A stretch of 55,316 nucleotides of DNA from Bifidobacterium cuniculi (GTDB taxonomy: Bacteria; Actinomycetota; Actinomycetes; Actinomycetales; Bifidobacteriaceae). The position numbers and the translations under genes are program-made. The notes under the pieces were generated by a model. That model saw nothing but the letters and a program-made list of their open reading frames with translations. It was not told where the DNA came from and ran no database searches. Positions within the stretch are counted from its first letter, which is position 1. Every line of letters begins with the position of its first letter. The stretch lies in assembly GCF_000741575.1 (NCBI RefSeq), contig NZ_JGYV01000021.1, positions 17,797-73,112 of the forward strand, read 5' to 3'. Positions 44,244-51,712 of the stretch are shown here, piece after piece.

Positions 44244-46997
44244 TCAGCCCGTGTTCTGCAGGCCGGCGGCGACGCCGCTCACGGTGCACAGGATCAGGTA
44301 GGTGAATCCTGCCTGCTGGCCTTGCGAGAGCTCTTCCTTGTCCACCTTCTTGCGCAGGGAGCGCAGGGCGAGGACCTGGGTCACGGACAGGGCGTCGACG
44401 TACGGGGAGCGCACGCGGATCGCCTGGCCGAGCACGTGGCGGTGCTGCAGAGGCCACTCGTCGCCCACGATCCGGAGTACCCAGCGGCGGGTCAGCTCCA
44501 TCTCCTTGAGCACCTTGTCGCGCAGGTCGTCACGGTCGCCCAACGCCAGGTACATCTTCGCGATGCGTTCGTCGGTCTTGGCCAGCGACATCTCGATGTT
44601 GTCGATGAAGGTCGAGAACAGCGGCCACTCCTGGTACGCCTTGCGCAGCGTCTCCAGGTCGCCGAAGGCCTCGCATGCCGAGCCCAGGCCATACCAGGCG
44701 GCCAGGTTGATGCGCGCCTGCGCCCATGCGAAGATCCACGGGATCGTACGCAGGTCGTCGAGCGACTTCGCGCCCAGGCCTCGCTTGGCCGGCCGCGAAC
44801 CAATCGGCAGCAGGCCCACCTCGGTCAGCGGCGTCACCGTGGAGAACCACGGGGCGAAGTCCTGGGTGTTGAGCAGGTCGAGATATGTTTCATGTGAAAC
44901 AGTGTTCAGCTTCCCGGCCATGTCCGCATACTTCTTGGTCATCTCGGTGTTCGTCTTCTCCACGCTGGGAGCGGACTGCAGCAGGGTCGCCGCGGCCACG
45001 GACTCCACGTGGCGGATGGCCAGCACCGGGTTGCCGTAGCGGGCGAAGATGACCTCGCCCTGCTCGGTCAGCTTGAAGCGGCACTTCACGGAGTCCTTCG
45101 GCTGTGCGAGGACCGCGCGGTTCGCCGGGCCGCCGCCGCGGCCGACGGCGCCGCCGCGGCCATGGAACAGCGTCAGGTCGATGTCGTTGTCGTCCGCCCA
45201 CTTCGCGATCTTCTCCTGCGCCGCGTGCAGCGCCAGCGTCGCGGTCGTCGGGCCGGCGTCCTTCGAGGAGTCGGAGTAGCCGAGCATGACTTCCATCTTG
45301 CGGTCCGTCTGCTTCAGCCGCGCCTGGACCTCGGGGATCTTGAGCATCTCGTCGAGCACGTTCACCGAGTTCTCGAGGTCCTCCAGCTGCTCGAACAGCG
45401 GGATGACGTCAATCACCGGCACGTCCGCCGGGTTCGAGAACGCCAGGCGGTTGAGCTCGTACACGTCGCGCACGTTCTTCGCGCTCTTCGTGAAGGAGAT
45501 GATGTAGCGGCGCGCGGCCTTCTCGCCGTTGCGCTTCTGGATGGCGCCGAGCGCGCGGAAGGTGTCGAGCACCTCGTGCGTCATCGGCTGCAGCGCACCA
45601 CGCTCGCCGTGCAGACCGTGCTCGCGGATGTCGTCCAGCGCGCGGGCATGCACCACGGAATGCTGGCGGAACTCCATCTCGACCATGTGGAAGCCGAAGG
45701 TCTCCACCTGCCAGATGAGGTCCTGCAGCGGGCCGTAGGCGGCGCGCTTGTCGCCGGCCTCGGCCAGCGACCGCTGCACGATGCGCAGGTTGTTGAGGAA
45801 GTCCTCGGCACTGTGGTACATGAGGTCGGTGTCGCGCTTGATGGTGTAGTGCAGCCGGTCCGCCATCACCAGCAGCACGGCGCGGTGCAGCTCCTGCGTG
45901 GAGATGAGCGCGGCCTTGTCGGTGAGGCGCTCGCTGATCTCCTTCTGCTGGTTCCACAGCATGCGCAGTTCGTCGCTGGGCGGGGTGGTTTCCGACTCGA
46001 CGGTCATGTTGCGGCCGACGGTGCGGGTGGCCTTCTCCAGGGCGGCGAGGATATGGTCGCTGTACTTGCGCGCCACCTGGCGGCTGACCTTGGCGGTGAC
46101 GTTCGGGTTGCCGTCGCGGTCGGATCCGATCCAGCTGCCCGGGTGGAAGAACGCGGGGCAGACCGGCGGCACGAGACCCGCCTTGTCTCCCAGGACCCAG
46201 TCGTCGAAACGACGGTAGACCTGCGGGACGGTGTGGAACAGCGTGTTGTCGAAGATGTCGAGGATGGTGTCGGCTTCCTCCACCGGGGTCGGCTTCTTCA
46301 GGGCGATGGGGGAGGTGCGGAAGAGCGCGTCGATCTCGTTGTACAGGCGACGCAGGTTCTCCTTCTTGTCCGTGCCGCCGAGGAACTTGTGCGCGCTGAG
46401 CAGCGTGGCGATGCGGCGGATCTTGCCTTCCACGGCCTTGCGGCGGGCCTCGGTCGGGTGCGCGGTGAAGACGGGATGGAACTCGAGTCGCTCGAGCAGC
46501 TCCTTCGCCTTCGCCGGACCCATCTCGTTGATGAGCTGGTGGTATGCCTTGGTCATCTCGTTGGCCGGGTCGATCGCCGCGGTTTCCTCCACGGCGGCCT
46601 CGCGTTCGCGCAGCACGTCCACGCGGTAGTTCTCCTCGCACAGGTTCGCGAGGTGGAAGTACGTGGTGAAGGCGCGGGCGAGCAGCTGGGCGTCATGAAG
46701 GTTCATGGCGTCGATGGCCTTGACGGCCATCTCCAGGTCGTTGCGCTCGGGATGGGTGTCGGTGAGCACGCCGGAGAAGCGTTCCGCGCTGGCATCGAGC
46801 GCGTACTGGCGCACGGTGTCGAAAGTGGAGAGCAGCTCCTCGTCATACTCGGAGAGGACCCCGCGCAGGATTTCCAGGCACAAGTCCATGTCTGCGCGCA
46901 GGGATGTGGGAAGATCACGCTCCTCAGGGGCTTTCCTGCCGGTGCCGGCGTCCACGATCTGGGCGTCCGCGGGCGTGATCTGATCATTGTCAGTCAA
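44244..46997 (-). CDS. ppc: Phosphoenolpyruvate carboxylase
   Basis: Carboxylates PEP to oxaloacetate with bicarbonate, the anaplerotic reaction. The 917-residue protein has the catalytic His in FTAHPTEARR (H180), the glycine-rich loop FHGRGGAVGRGGGP, and SDSSKDAGP upstream of it. The C-terminus QNTG is the usual one. The start codon is TTG at 46997, supported by a near-perfect AAGGAGGT 5 nt upstream; this is an unusual start for a central metabolic gene. A parS-like sequence is embedded in the codons for residues around 699-704 (TVSHET). Confidence 0.96.
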   Translation of the reverse strand: MTDNDQITPADAQIVDAGTGRKAPEERDLPTSLRADMDLCLEILRGVLSEYDEELLSTFDTVRQYALDASAERFSGVLTDTHPERNDLEMAVKAIDAMNLHDAQLLARAFTTYFHLANLCEENYRVDVLREREAAVEETAAIDPANEMTKAYHQLINEMGPAKAKELLERLEFHPVFTAHPTEARRKAVEGKIRRIATLLSAHKFLGGTDKKENLRRLYNEIDALFRTSPIALKKPTPVEEADTILDIFDNTLFHTVPQVYRRFDDWVLGDKAGLVPPVCPAFFHPGSWIGSDRDGNPNVTAKVSRQVARKYSDHILAALEKATRTVGRNMTVESETTPPSDELRMLWNQQKEISERLTDKAALISTQELHRAVLLVMADRLHYTIKRDTDLMYHSAEDFLNNLRIVQRSLAEAGDKRAAYGPLQDLIWQVETFGFHMVEMEFRQHSVVHARALDDIREHGLHGERGALQPMTHEVLDTFRALGAIQKRNGEKAARRYIISFTKSAKNVRDVYELNRLAFSNPADVPVIDVIPLFEQLEDLENSVNVLDEMLKIPEVQARLKQTDRKMEVMLGYSDSSKDAGPTTATLALHAAQEKIAKWADDNDIDLTLFHGRGGAVGRGGGPANRAVLAQPKDSVKCRFKLTEQGEVIFARYGNPVLAIRHVESVAAATLLQSAPSVEKTNTEMTKKYADMAGKLNTVSHETYLDLLNTQDFAPWFSTVTPLTEVGLLPIGSRPAKRGLGAKSLDDLRTIPWIFAWAQARINLAAWYGLGSACEAFGDLETLRKAYQEWPLFSTFIDNIEMSLAKTDERIAKMYLALGDRDDLRDKVLKEMELTRRWVLRIVGDEWPLQHRHVLGQAIRVRSPYVDALSVTQVLALRSLRKKVDKEELSQGQQAGFTYLILCTVSGVAAGLQNTG
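44886..44901. promoter_or_regulatory. parS: parS-like ParB-binding site inside ppc
   Basis: TGTTTCATGTGAAACA matches 15 of 16 positions of the parS consensus TGTTTCACGTGAAACA. It keeps both 7-bp half-sites intact, with one change at the centre. It is about 27 kb from the dnaA-dnaN origin, within the usual parS zone, and lies in a coding sequence, as many parS sites do. Confidence 0.7.
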
Positions 46998-47190
46998 TTG
47001 CGACCTCCTTGCCTCCGGGTTCAGGTTGCTCGGTCAGCCAATCCTCTGCGGCTCCTCCGCAGTTGTGGTGATTGTCCGTTGCGAGCCCACAGCCGTATAG
47101 CCCGGTCTTGAGTTGCAGTGACATTGTAGGCCGGGGGAAGAGACAGCGGGGCCAGCCAGACCCCGTTGTGTCTCATATGGCGGTGGCCGG

Positions 47191-47298
47191 TGACACATTT
47201 TTCGGCCGGGAAAAATCGTGTAGGCCTTTGGGCTGCACGATTTCAAATCGTGCAGCCCAAAGGCCTACACGATTTTTCCCGGCCGAAAAAATGTGTCA
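47191..47298. repeat. Giant inverted repeat upstream of the ThrE gene
   Basis: Arms of about 52 bp, with one bulged A (5 T on one side, 6 A on the other). The outer part is TGACACATTTTTCGGCCGGG. A second T-run (AAAAATCGTGTAGGCC) lies inside. The core is GGGCTGCACGATTT and its complement. It shares no clear E1-E4 module. It lies between divergent ppc and thrE and protects the ThrE promoter from upstream transcription. The rest of 46998-47342 holds the divergent promoters. Confidence 0.93.
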
Positions 47299-47342
47299 AC
47301 AGGTCAACCCCTCCGGGGTGACCCGGTTCTTTAATGAGAACC

Positions 47343-49088
47343 ATGACTGAGAAGATCAACAGCGGCGCCACGGCCGTTGGCAAGTTCCACTCACACTCCA
47401 TACCGCTCGACATGGAGGACATCGAACGCGACTGGGACGCGCCCGTGCAGGACGCGGGCATCGCGGCCAAGGCGAGCGTGATCGTGCGTGTCGGCCAGCT
47501 CGACCTGGGTGCGGGCACCGGCAGTTTCCGCGTCCGCGAGATGATGCACCGCATCGCCTACCCGCTGGGCGTGCACGTGCGCGCCGACGTCAACCTCACC
47601 GACATCGAGGCAGCCTGCACCGACGGCAAGGAGCGCATCACCGAAGTCGTCAACCTGCCCACCACCGGCGTGAACACCGAGCGCATCTGGCTGCTGGAGC
47701 ATTTCGCCGACTGGTTCAGCGTCAGCCTCGGCACCGGCTCCATGTACCACCGCGAGACGCAGGTATCCGAAGGCCTCATGCAGCATCTCGACATCCGCGA
47801 CGCCTCGCAGGTCTCCGCGGACATGGCCAGGGAACTGCGCGAGGAGCGTCGCCAGCATGACCGTGGGCACGGCGACAGCCAGGATAACGACGGTGCGCAC
47901 TGCGCCGGCGCGCATCCCTGCACCGGCGACGCGCTCATCGACGCCGTCGCCGTCGCCGATGTCCGCGACAGCGACAGTGCGACGCTGGCCCAGCCGCTCG
48001 ACACGTCGTACGCCGACCGCTGCGCGCGCGAGGAGCGACGCGCGGCGAGGCGTGGCATGCCGCATCGTCACATAGCCGCACTGCACCGCGCGCAGTCGCA
48101 CCCGATCACCGTCGGCGAAGTACACAAACGACTCGACCTGATCGAGCGCCGCAAGCCGCTCTACGGCCCCGCACTGTCCGGGCTGGCGGCGGCGGCCGCC
48201 TGCGCGTCCTTCGTCTTCCTGCTGGGCGGCGCGCCGTACGACATGATCGGCGCCTTCGTCGGGGCGGGCCTCGGCCAGTGGCTGCGTCGACGGCTCTTCG
48301 CGCACCACCTCAACCAGTTCTTCGTGACCTTCGTGTGCGTGGCCGTCGCTGCCTTCGCCTGCATCGGCACACTGCGCATCATCGGCCTGTTCGACCCCGT
48401 GGCGCTGGAACACGACACCGCGTACATCGGCGCGATGCTCTTCGTCATCCCCGGCTTCCCGCTCATCACCGGCGGCCTGGACATGGCGAAGATCGACTTC
48501 CCGTCGGGCGTGCAGCGGGTGATGTACGTGCTGTGCATCATCCTCATGGCGACGCTGGCGGGGTGGATGGTCGCCTCGATCGTGCGGCTCAACCCGCAGG
48601 GCTTCGAACCGCTGGGGCTGGCGCCGTGGGCCAACTGCATGCTGCGCGCGGTGTTCGCCTTCGTCGGCGTGTGGGGCTTCTCGATGATGTTCAACTCACC
48701 GCAGCGCATGTGCCTGACGGCGGCCTGCATCGGTGCGATCACCGACACGCTGCGCCTCGAGTTCGTGGACATGGGACTTGCACCGGAGGCCGGTGCCTTC
48801 CTCGGTGCCATGCTCGCCGGCCTGCTCGCCTCGGCATGGCGGTCCGCGGTGCGCCACGGCATGCTGCCGCCGCACCTGGGCTACCCCCGCATCTGCCTGA
48901 CCGTGCCGTCGATCGTGATCATGGTGCCCGGCATGTACATGTACCAGGCGATGTTCAACCTGGGCCAGTTCAACACGCTGCTCGCCCTGGACTGGGCCTT
49001 CAAGGCCTTCATGGTGATCATCTGCCTGCCGATCGGCCTGGCGATGGCGCGCGTGATCACCGACAAGTCCTGGCGGTATGACGTGTGA
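47343..49088 (+). CDS. ThrE-type threonine/serine exporter
   Basis: Membrane exporter of the ThrE family (DUF1212 plus a second integral-membrane half). Residues 1 to about 170 form the soluble DUF1212 domain (GAGTGSFRVREMMHRIAYPLG; VNLPTTGVNTERIW). A His/Asp/Arg-rich hydrophilic stretch occupies about 165-245. About ten helices follow, including GAFVGAGLGQWLRRRLF and FVIPGFPLITGGLDMAKIDF. At 581 residues it is longer than the Corynebacterium prototype. A TTTAAT ends 7 nt before ATG 47343, so translation is probably leaderless. The last four codons and stop lie inside the palindrome shared with trpS. Confidence 0.88.
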   Translation: MTEKINSGATAVGKFHSHSIPLDMEDIERDWDAPVQDAGIAAKASVIVRVGQLDLGAGTGSFRVREMMHRIAYPLGVHVRADVNLTDIEAACTDGKERITEVVNLPTTGVNTERIWLLEHFADWFSVSLGTGSMYHRETQVSEGLMQHLDIRDASQVSADMARELREERRQHDRGHGDSQDNDGAHCAGAHPCTGDALIDAVAVADVRDSDSATLAQPLDTSYADRCAREERRAARRGMPHRHIAALHRAQSHPITVGEVHKRLDLIERRKPLYGPALSGLAAAAACASFVFLLGGAPYDMIGAFVGAGLGQWLRRRLFAHHLNQFFVTFVCVAVAAFACIGTLRIIGLFDPVALEHDTAYIGAMLFVIPGFPLITGGLDMAKIDFPSGVQRVMYVLCIILMATLAGWMVASIVRLNPQGFEPLGLAPWANCMLRAVFAFVGVWGFSMMFNSPQRMCLTAACIGAITDTLRLEFVDMGLAPEAGAFLGAMLAGLLASAWRSAVRHGMLPPHLGYPRICLTVPSIVIMVPGMYMYQAMFNLGQFNTLLALDWAFKAFMVIICLPIGLAMARVITDKSWRYDV

Positions 49089-49306
49089 CTCGTGAATTGT
49101 GAATTGTGAATTGTGAATTGTGAATTGTGAATTGTGAATTGTGAATTGTGAATTGTGAATTGAATTAAAGCGGGCACCGGGTCGAAGAACCCAAAGTTCT
49201 TCGACCCGGTGCCCGCTTTAATTCAGGAAACGACCCCGAGCGGGTGCCCGCTTTAATTCAATTCACAATTCACAATTCACAATTCACGAGTCACACGTCA
49301 TACCGC
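49073..49306. repeat. Giant inverted repeat joining the ends of thrE and trpS
   Basis: A 234-bp composite palindrome. The outer 26 bp cover the final codons of both convergent genes (CGG TAT GAC GTG TGA in each). Next comes the heptamer GTGAATT, ten copies on the left (49092-49161) and four on the right (49260-49287). The centre is an E3 hairpin (TTAAAGCGGGCACCGGGTCG). A second, unmatched E3 half lies on the right (49242-49257). The arms are therefore unequal in the middle but perfectly mirrored at the ends. Confidence 0.94.
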
Positions 49307-50394
49307 ATGCCCATCGCCTCACGCACCTGGTCCAGGGTCTCGTTGGCGATGGCGTTCGCGCGGCGGTTGCCCTCGCGCAGCACGTCGCGCACATAGTCCA
49401 TGTCGCGGGCGAGCTCGGCACGGCGCTCGCGGTGCGGCGCCAGGAACTCGTTCACCGACTCCGTCACGAACATCTTCAGCGCACCGCCGCCGCCGTTGCC
49501 GATCTCCTCGGCGATCTCGCGCGGGTCGCGGCCCGTCACCAGGCCGGCGGTCGTCAGCAGCGCGGACACCTCCGGACGGTTCTCCGGGTCGAAGGTGATG
49601 TTGCGGTCGGAGTCGGTCCTGCTCTTCTTGATCAGCTTGGCCGTCTCCTCGGCGGTGGCGCCCAGCATGATCGAGTTGCCGTAGCTCTTGGACATCTTGC
49701 GACCGTCGAGTCCGGGGATCTCCGGCGCCTCGGACAGGATCGCCGCGGGCTCCGGGAAGATCGGGTTCTTCTTGGCATAGCGTTCGTTGAAGCGGCGGGC
49801 GATGGTGCGCGTGATCTCCACGTGCGGCAGGTTGTCCTTGCCGATCGGCACCACGTTCGCCTTGCAGAACAGGATGTCGCACGCCTGGTGGACGGGGTAG
49901 GTCAGCAGCAGGCCGGTCAGTGCGTGGCCGGAGGACTCCATCTCGCTCTTCACCGTCGGGTTGCGGTGCAGCTCCGCCTCCGTCACCAGGGACAGGAAGG
50001 GCAGCATGAGCTGGTTCTCCGCCGGGACCGCCGAATGCGTGAAGATCATGGTCTTCTCCGGGTCGATGCCCGCGGCCATGTAGTCGAGCACCAGGTTGAG
50101 CACATTGTCGTCGATGTGTTCGGTGGTGTCACGGTCGGTGATCACCTGGTAGTCGGCGATGATGATATTCGTGTTCACGCCGCGGTCCTGCATGGCCACG
50201 CGCTCGCGGATCGAGCCGAAGAAGTGGCCCAGGTGGAGGCGGCCGGTCGGCCGGTCGCCGGTGAGCATGGTGAACTTCGACGGGTCCTGCTCCAGCTTCG
50301 CCAGCGTCTCGTCGCTGCGCTTCTTCGCTGCGAGGAAACTCGCACTCATCTCGTTGCCGGCTGCGGTCAGCTGCGCCTCTTGTTCTTCGGCCAT
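49291..50394 (-). CDS. trpS: Tryptophanyl-tRNA synthetase
   Basis: Charges tRNA-Trp. The 367-residue class I synthetase has the HIGH-like motif GRLHLGHFFGS, the KMSKS loop (GRKMSKSYGNSIMLG) and the tRNA/dimer region YPVHQACDILF. The ATG at 50394 has GAAGGACG upstream; the frame is open further but without family similarity. The final residues RYDV are encoded within the giant palindrome and are identical, codon by codon, to the end of the convergent thrE gene. Confidence 0.95.
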   Translation of the reverse strand: MAEEQEAQLTAAGNEMSASFLAAKKRSDETLAKLEQDPSKFTMLTGDRPTGRLHLGHFFGSIRERVAMQDRGVNTNIIIADYQVITDRDTTEHIDDNVLNLVLDYMAAGIDPEKTMIFTHSAVPAENQLMLPFLSLVTEAELHRNPTVKSEMESSGHALTGLLLTYPVHQACDILFCKANVVPIGKDNLPHVEITRTIARRFNERYAKKNPIFPEPAAILSEAPEIPGLDGRKMSKSYGNSIMLGATAEETAKLIKKSRTDSDRNITFDPENRPEVSALLTTAGLVTGRDPREIAEEIGNGGGGALKMFVTESVNEFLAPHRERRAELARDMDYVRDVLREGNRRANAIANETLDQVREAMGMRYDV

Positions 50395-50526
50395 CTTCGT
50401 CCTTCGTATCAGTCGTGTGGATATTACGGAAAATCGTAGAAATTCGAGCAGACAACGCACTCGGACATATAAGGTGGTATCCTCTTGGATGATGAATTAA
50501 GCAAACAGTAATACCCAGGGGGTCAG

Positions 50527-50898
50527 ATGGGCCGCGGACGTCAGAAAGCCAAGCAGCAGAAAATCGCTCGGAAGCTCAAGTACCTGACCACTGACACGGA
50601 TTACGACGAGCTTGCCAAGGAACTGGGAGCCAAGGAGCCGGGGGTCGGTTCGTACGATCCCTTCGCCGATGTTGACGTCGACGACCAGTATGACGACCAC
50701 TACGATGCGACGGACGAGGAAGAGCCGTCGGACGACGACGACCTCGACGACTACGCGCAGTGGGCTGCGCAGTCGGCGGCGAAGGCGACCAGCGGCGAGA
50801 TGCCGGTGACGCCGAAGCCCGCGCCGCACAAGCCGATTCCGATGCCAGTGCCGGGTGCCTTCAAGCATCACCAGGACGGTGAGGGGCGCCAAGCATAA
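50527..50898 (+). CDS. DUF3073 protein
   Basis: A 123-residue acidic protein. The N-terminus MGRGRQKAKQQKIARKLKY and the following TDTDYDELAKELG match the actinobacterial DUF3073 family, whose function is unknown. The centre is extremely Asp-rich and probably disordered, and the C-terminus is Pro-rich. ATG 50527 has GGGGGTCAG upstream. The TAA stop lies inside the left arm of the following giant repeat. Confidence 0.85.
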   Translation: MGRGRQKAKQQKIARKLKYLTTDTDYDELAKELGAKEPGVGSYDPFADVDVDDQYDDHYDATDEEEPSDDDDLDDYAQWAAQSAAKATSGEMPVTPKPAPHKPIPMPVPGAFKHHQDGEGRQA

Positions 50899-51080
50899 GA
50901 AATTGTTCATTTTTTTGAACAAAAACTTGGGGAAGGGCACCGGCCGGGCCGTCAGGCAGCGGCGTCACGCTTGTCGGACAGTCGGGAAAACGACTGTCCG
51001 ACAAGCGTGACGCCGCTGCCTGACGGCCCGGCCGGTGCCCTTCCCCAAGTTTTTGTTCAAAAAAATGAACAATTTCTTAT
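50895..51080. repeat. Giant inverted repeat between the DUF3073 and SCP-like genes
   Basis: A 186-bp palindrome with perfect 90-bp arms and a GGAAAA loop. It has E1 at both ends (AGAAATTGTTCA, seven T, GAACAAAAACT), a locus-specific GC-rich middle (GGGCACCGGCCGGGCC), and the E4 core CACGCTTGTCGGACAGTCG. The left end contains the DUF3073 stop codon. The right end touches the TATAAT of the next gene. Confidence 0.96.
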
Positions 51081-51085
51081 ATAAT
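51080..51085 (+). promoter_or_regulatory. -10 element of the SCP-like gene (leaderless)
   Basis: A perfect TATAAT whose first base is the last base of the inverted repeat. The ATG is 8 nt downstream, so the mRNA is predicted to begin at the start codon. The best -35 candidate, TTCAAA at 51056-51061 (18-nt spacing), lies inside the hairpin arm. Confidence 0.6.
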
Positions 51086-51093
51086 CCTCTACC

Positions 51094-51504
51094 ATGGCAG
51101 TGATCAGGAAACAGGACATCCCGGCCGGCATGGACGCCTACGAGACGTGGGGATTGGCGGCACGCGCGCAGCTGGCCGAAGGCGTGCCCGCGCTCGAGGT
51201 GGCGCCGCGGCTCGACCGGCGCGCCATGGCCATGGCGGTGCGCTACACCCTGGCCATGATGGAGATCAAGGCGCCCGGACCGGGCGTGGAACTGCGCGTG
51301 GCGCCTTTCGGGGCGGTCAAGATCCTCGAAGGCCCTGCCTCCGACCCGCACAACCTCACTCCGCCGGACGTGATCGAACTCGAGCCGGATGTATGGCTGC
51401 GCCTGGCTTGCGGCATCACCGATTGGGGCCAGGAGTGGCATGCCGGACACATCAGCGCGGTGGGGGAGCGCGATGACCTCTCGATGCTGTTGCCCTTGGG
51501 CTGA
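51094..51504 (+). CDS. SCP-like (bacterial sterol-carrier-protein domain) protein
   Basis: A 136-residue protein. The C-terminal 85 residues (PGVELRVAPFGAVKILEGP, DVWLRLACGITDWGQEWHAGHISAVGERDDLSMLLPL) match the bacterial SCP-type domain found in actinobacteria. Its ligand and role are unknown. The N-terminal 45 residues form a short helical region. There is no ribosome site before the ATG, in keeping with a leaderless mRNA from the TATAAT 8 nt upstream. Confidence 0.75.
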   Translation: MAVIRKQDIPAGMDAYETWGLAARAQLAEGVPALEVAPRLDRRAMAMAVRYTLAMMEIKAPGPGVELRVAPFGAVKILEGPASDPHNLTPPDVIELEPDVWLRLACGITDWGQEWHAGHISAVGERDDLSMLLPLG

Positions 51505-51712
51505 ATGTTCCAGTCAATCGGTCCGTTTTTGAGACGGTGCAGGCCCGATCCGGCCCTTTGCAGAGGCCCTATGGTATGCTTGCTGACTTGAGAACGTATG
51601 CAGAAAGCGGTCTCCGCGCACGACCTCGCGCGCGTGCGGGCGGACAGCGGGAAGCATCACGCTTTTCCCCTTGCGTTCCATATGAAATAACTGTGTAAAG
51701 GGAGTCATCATT

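Noticed and set aside
49092..49287. CRISPR array in the tandem heptamer region
   Set aside because: The units are directly adjacent without spacers and there are no cas genes.
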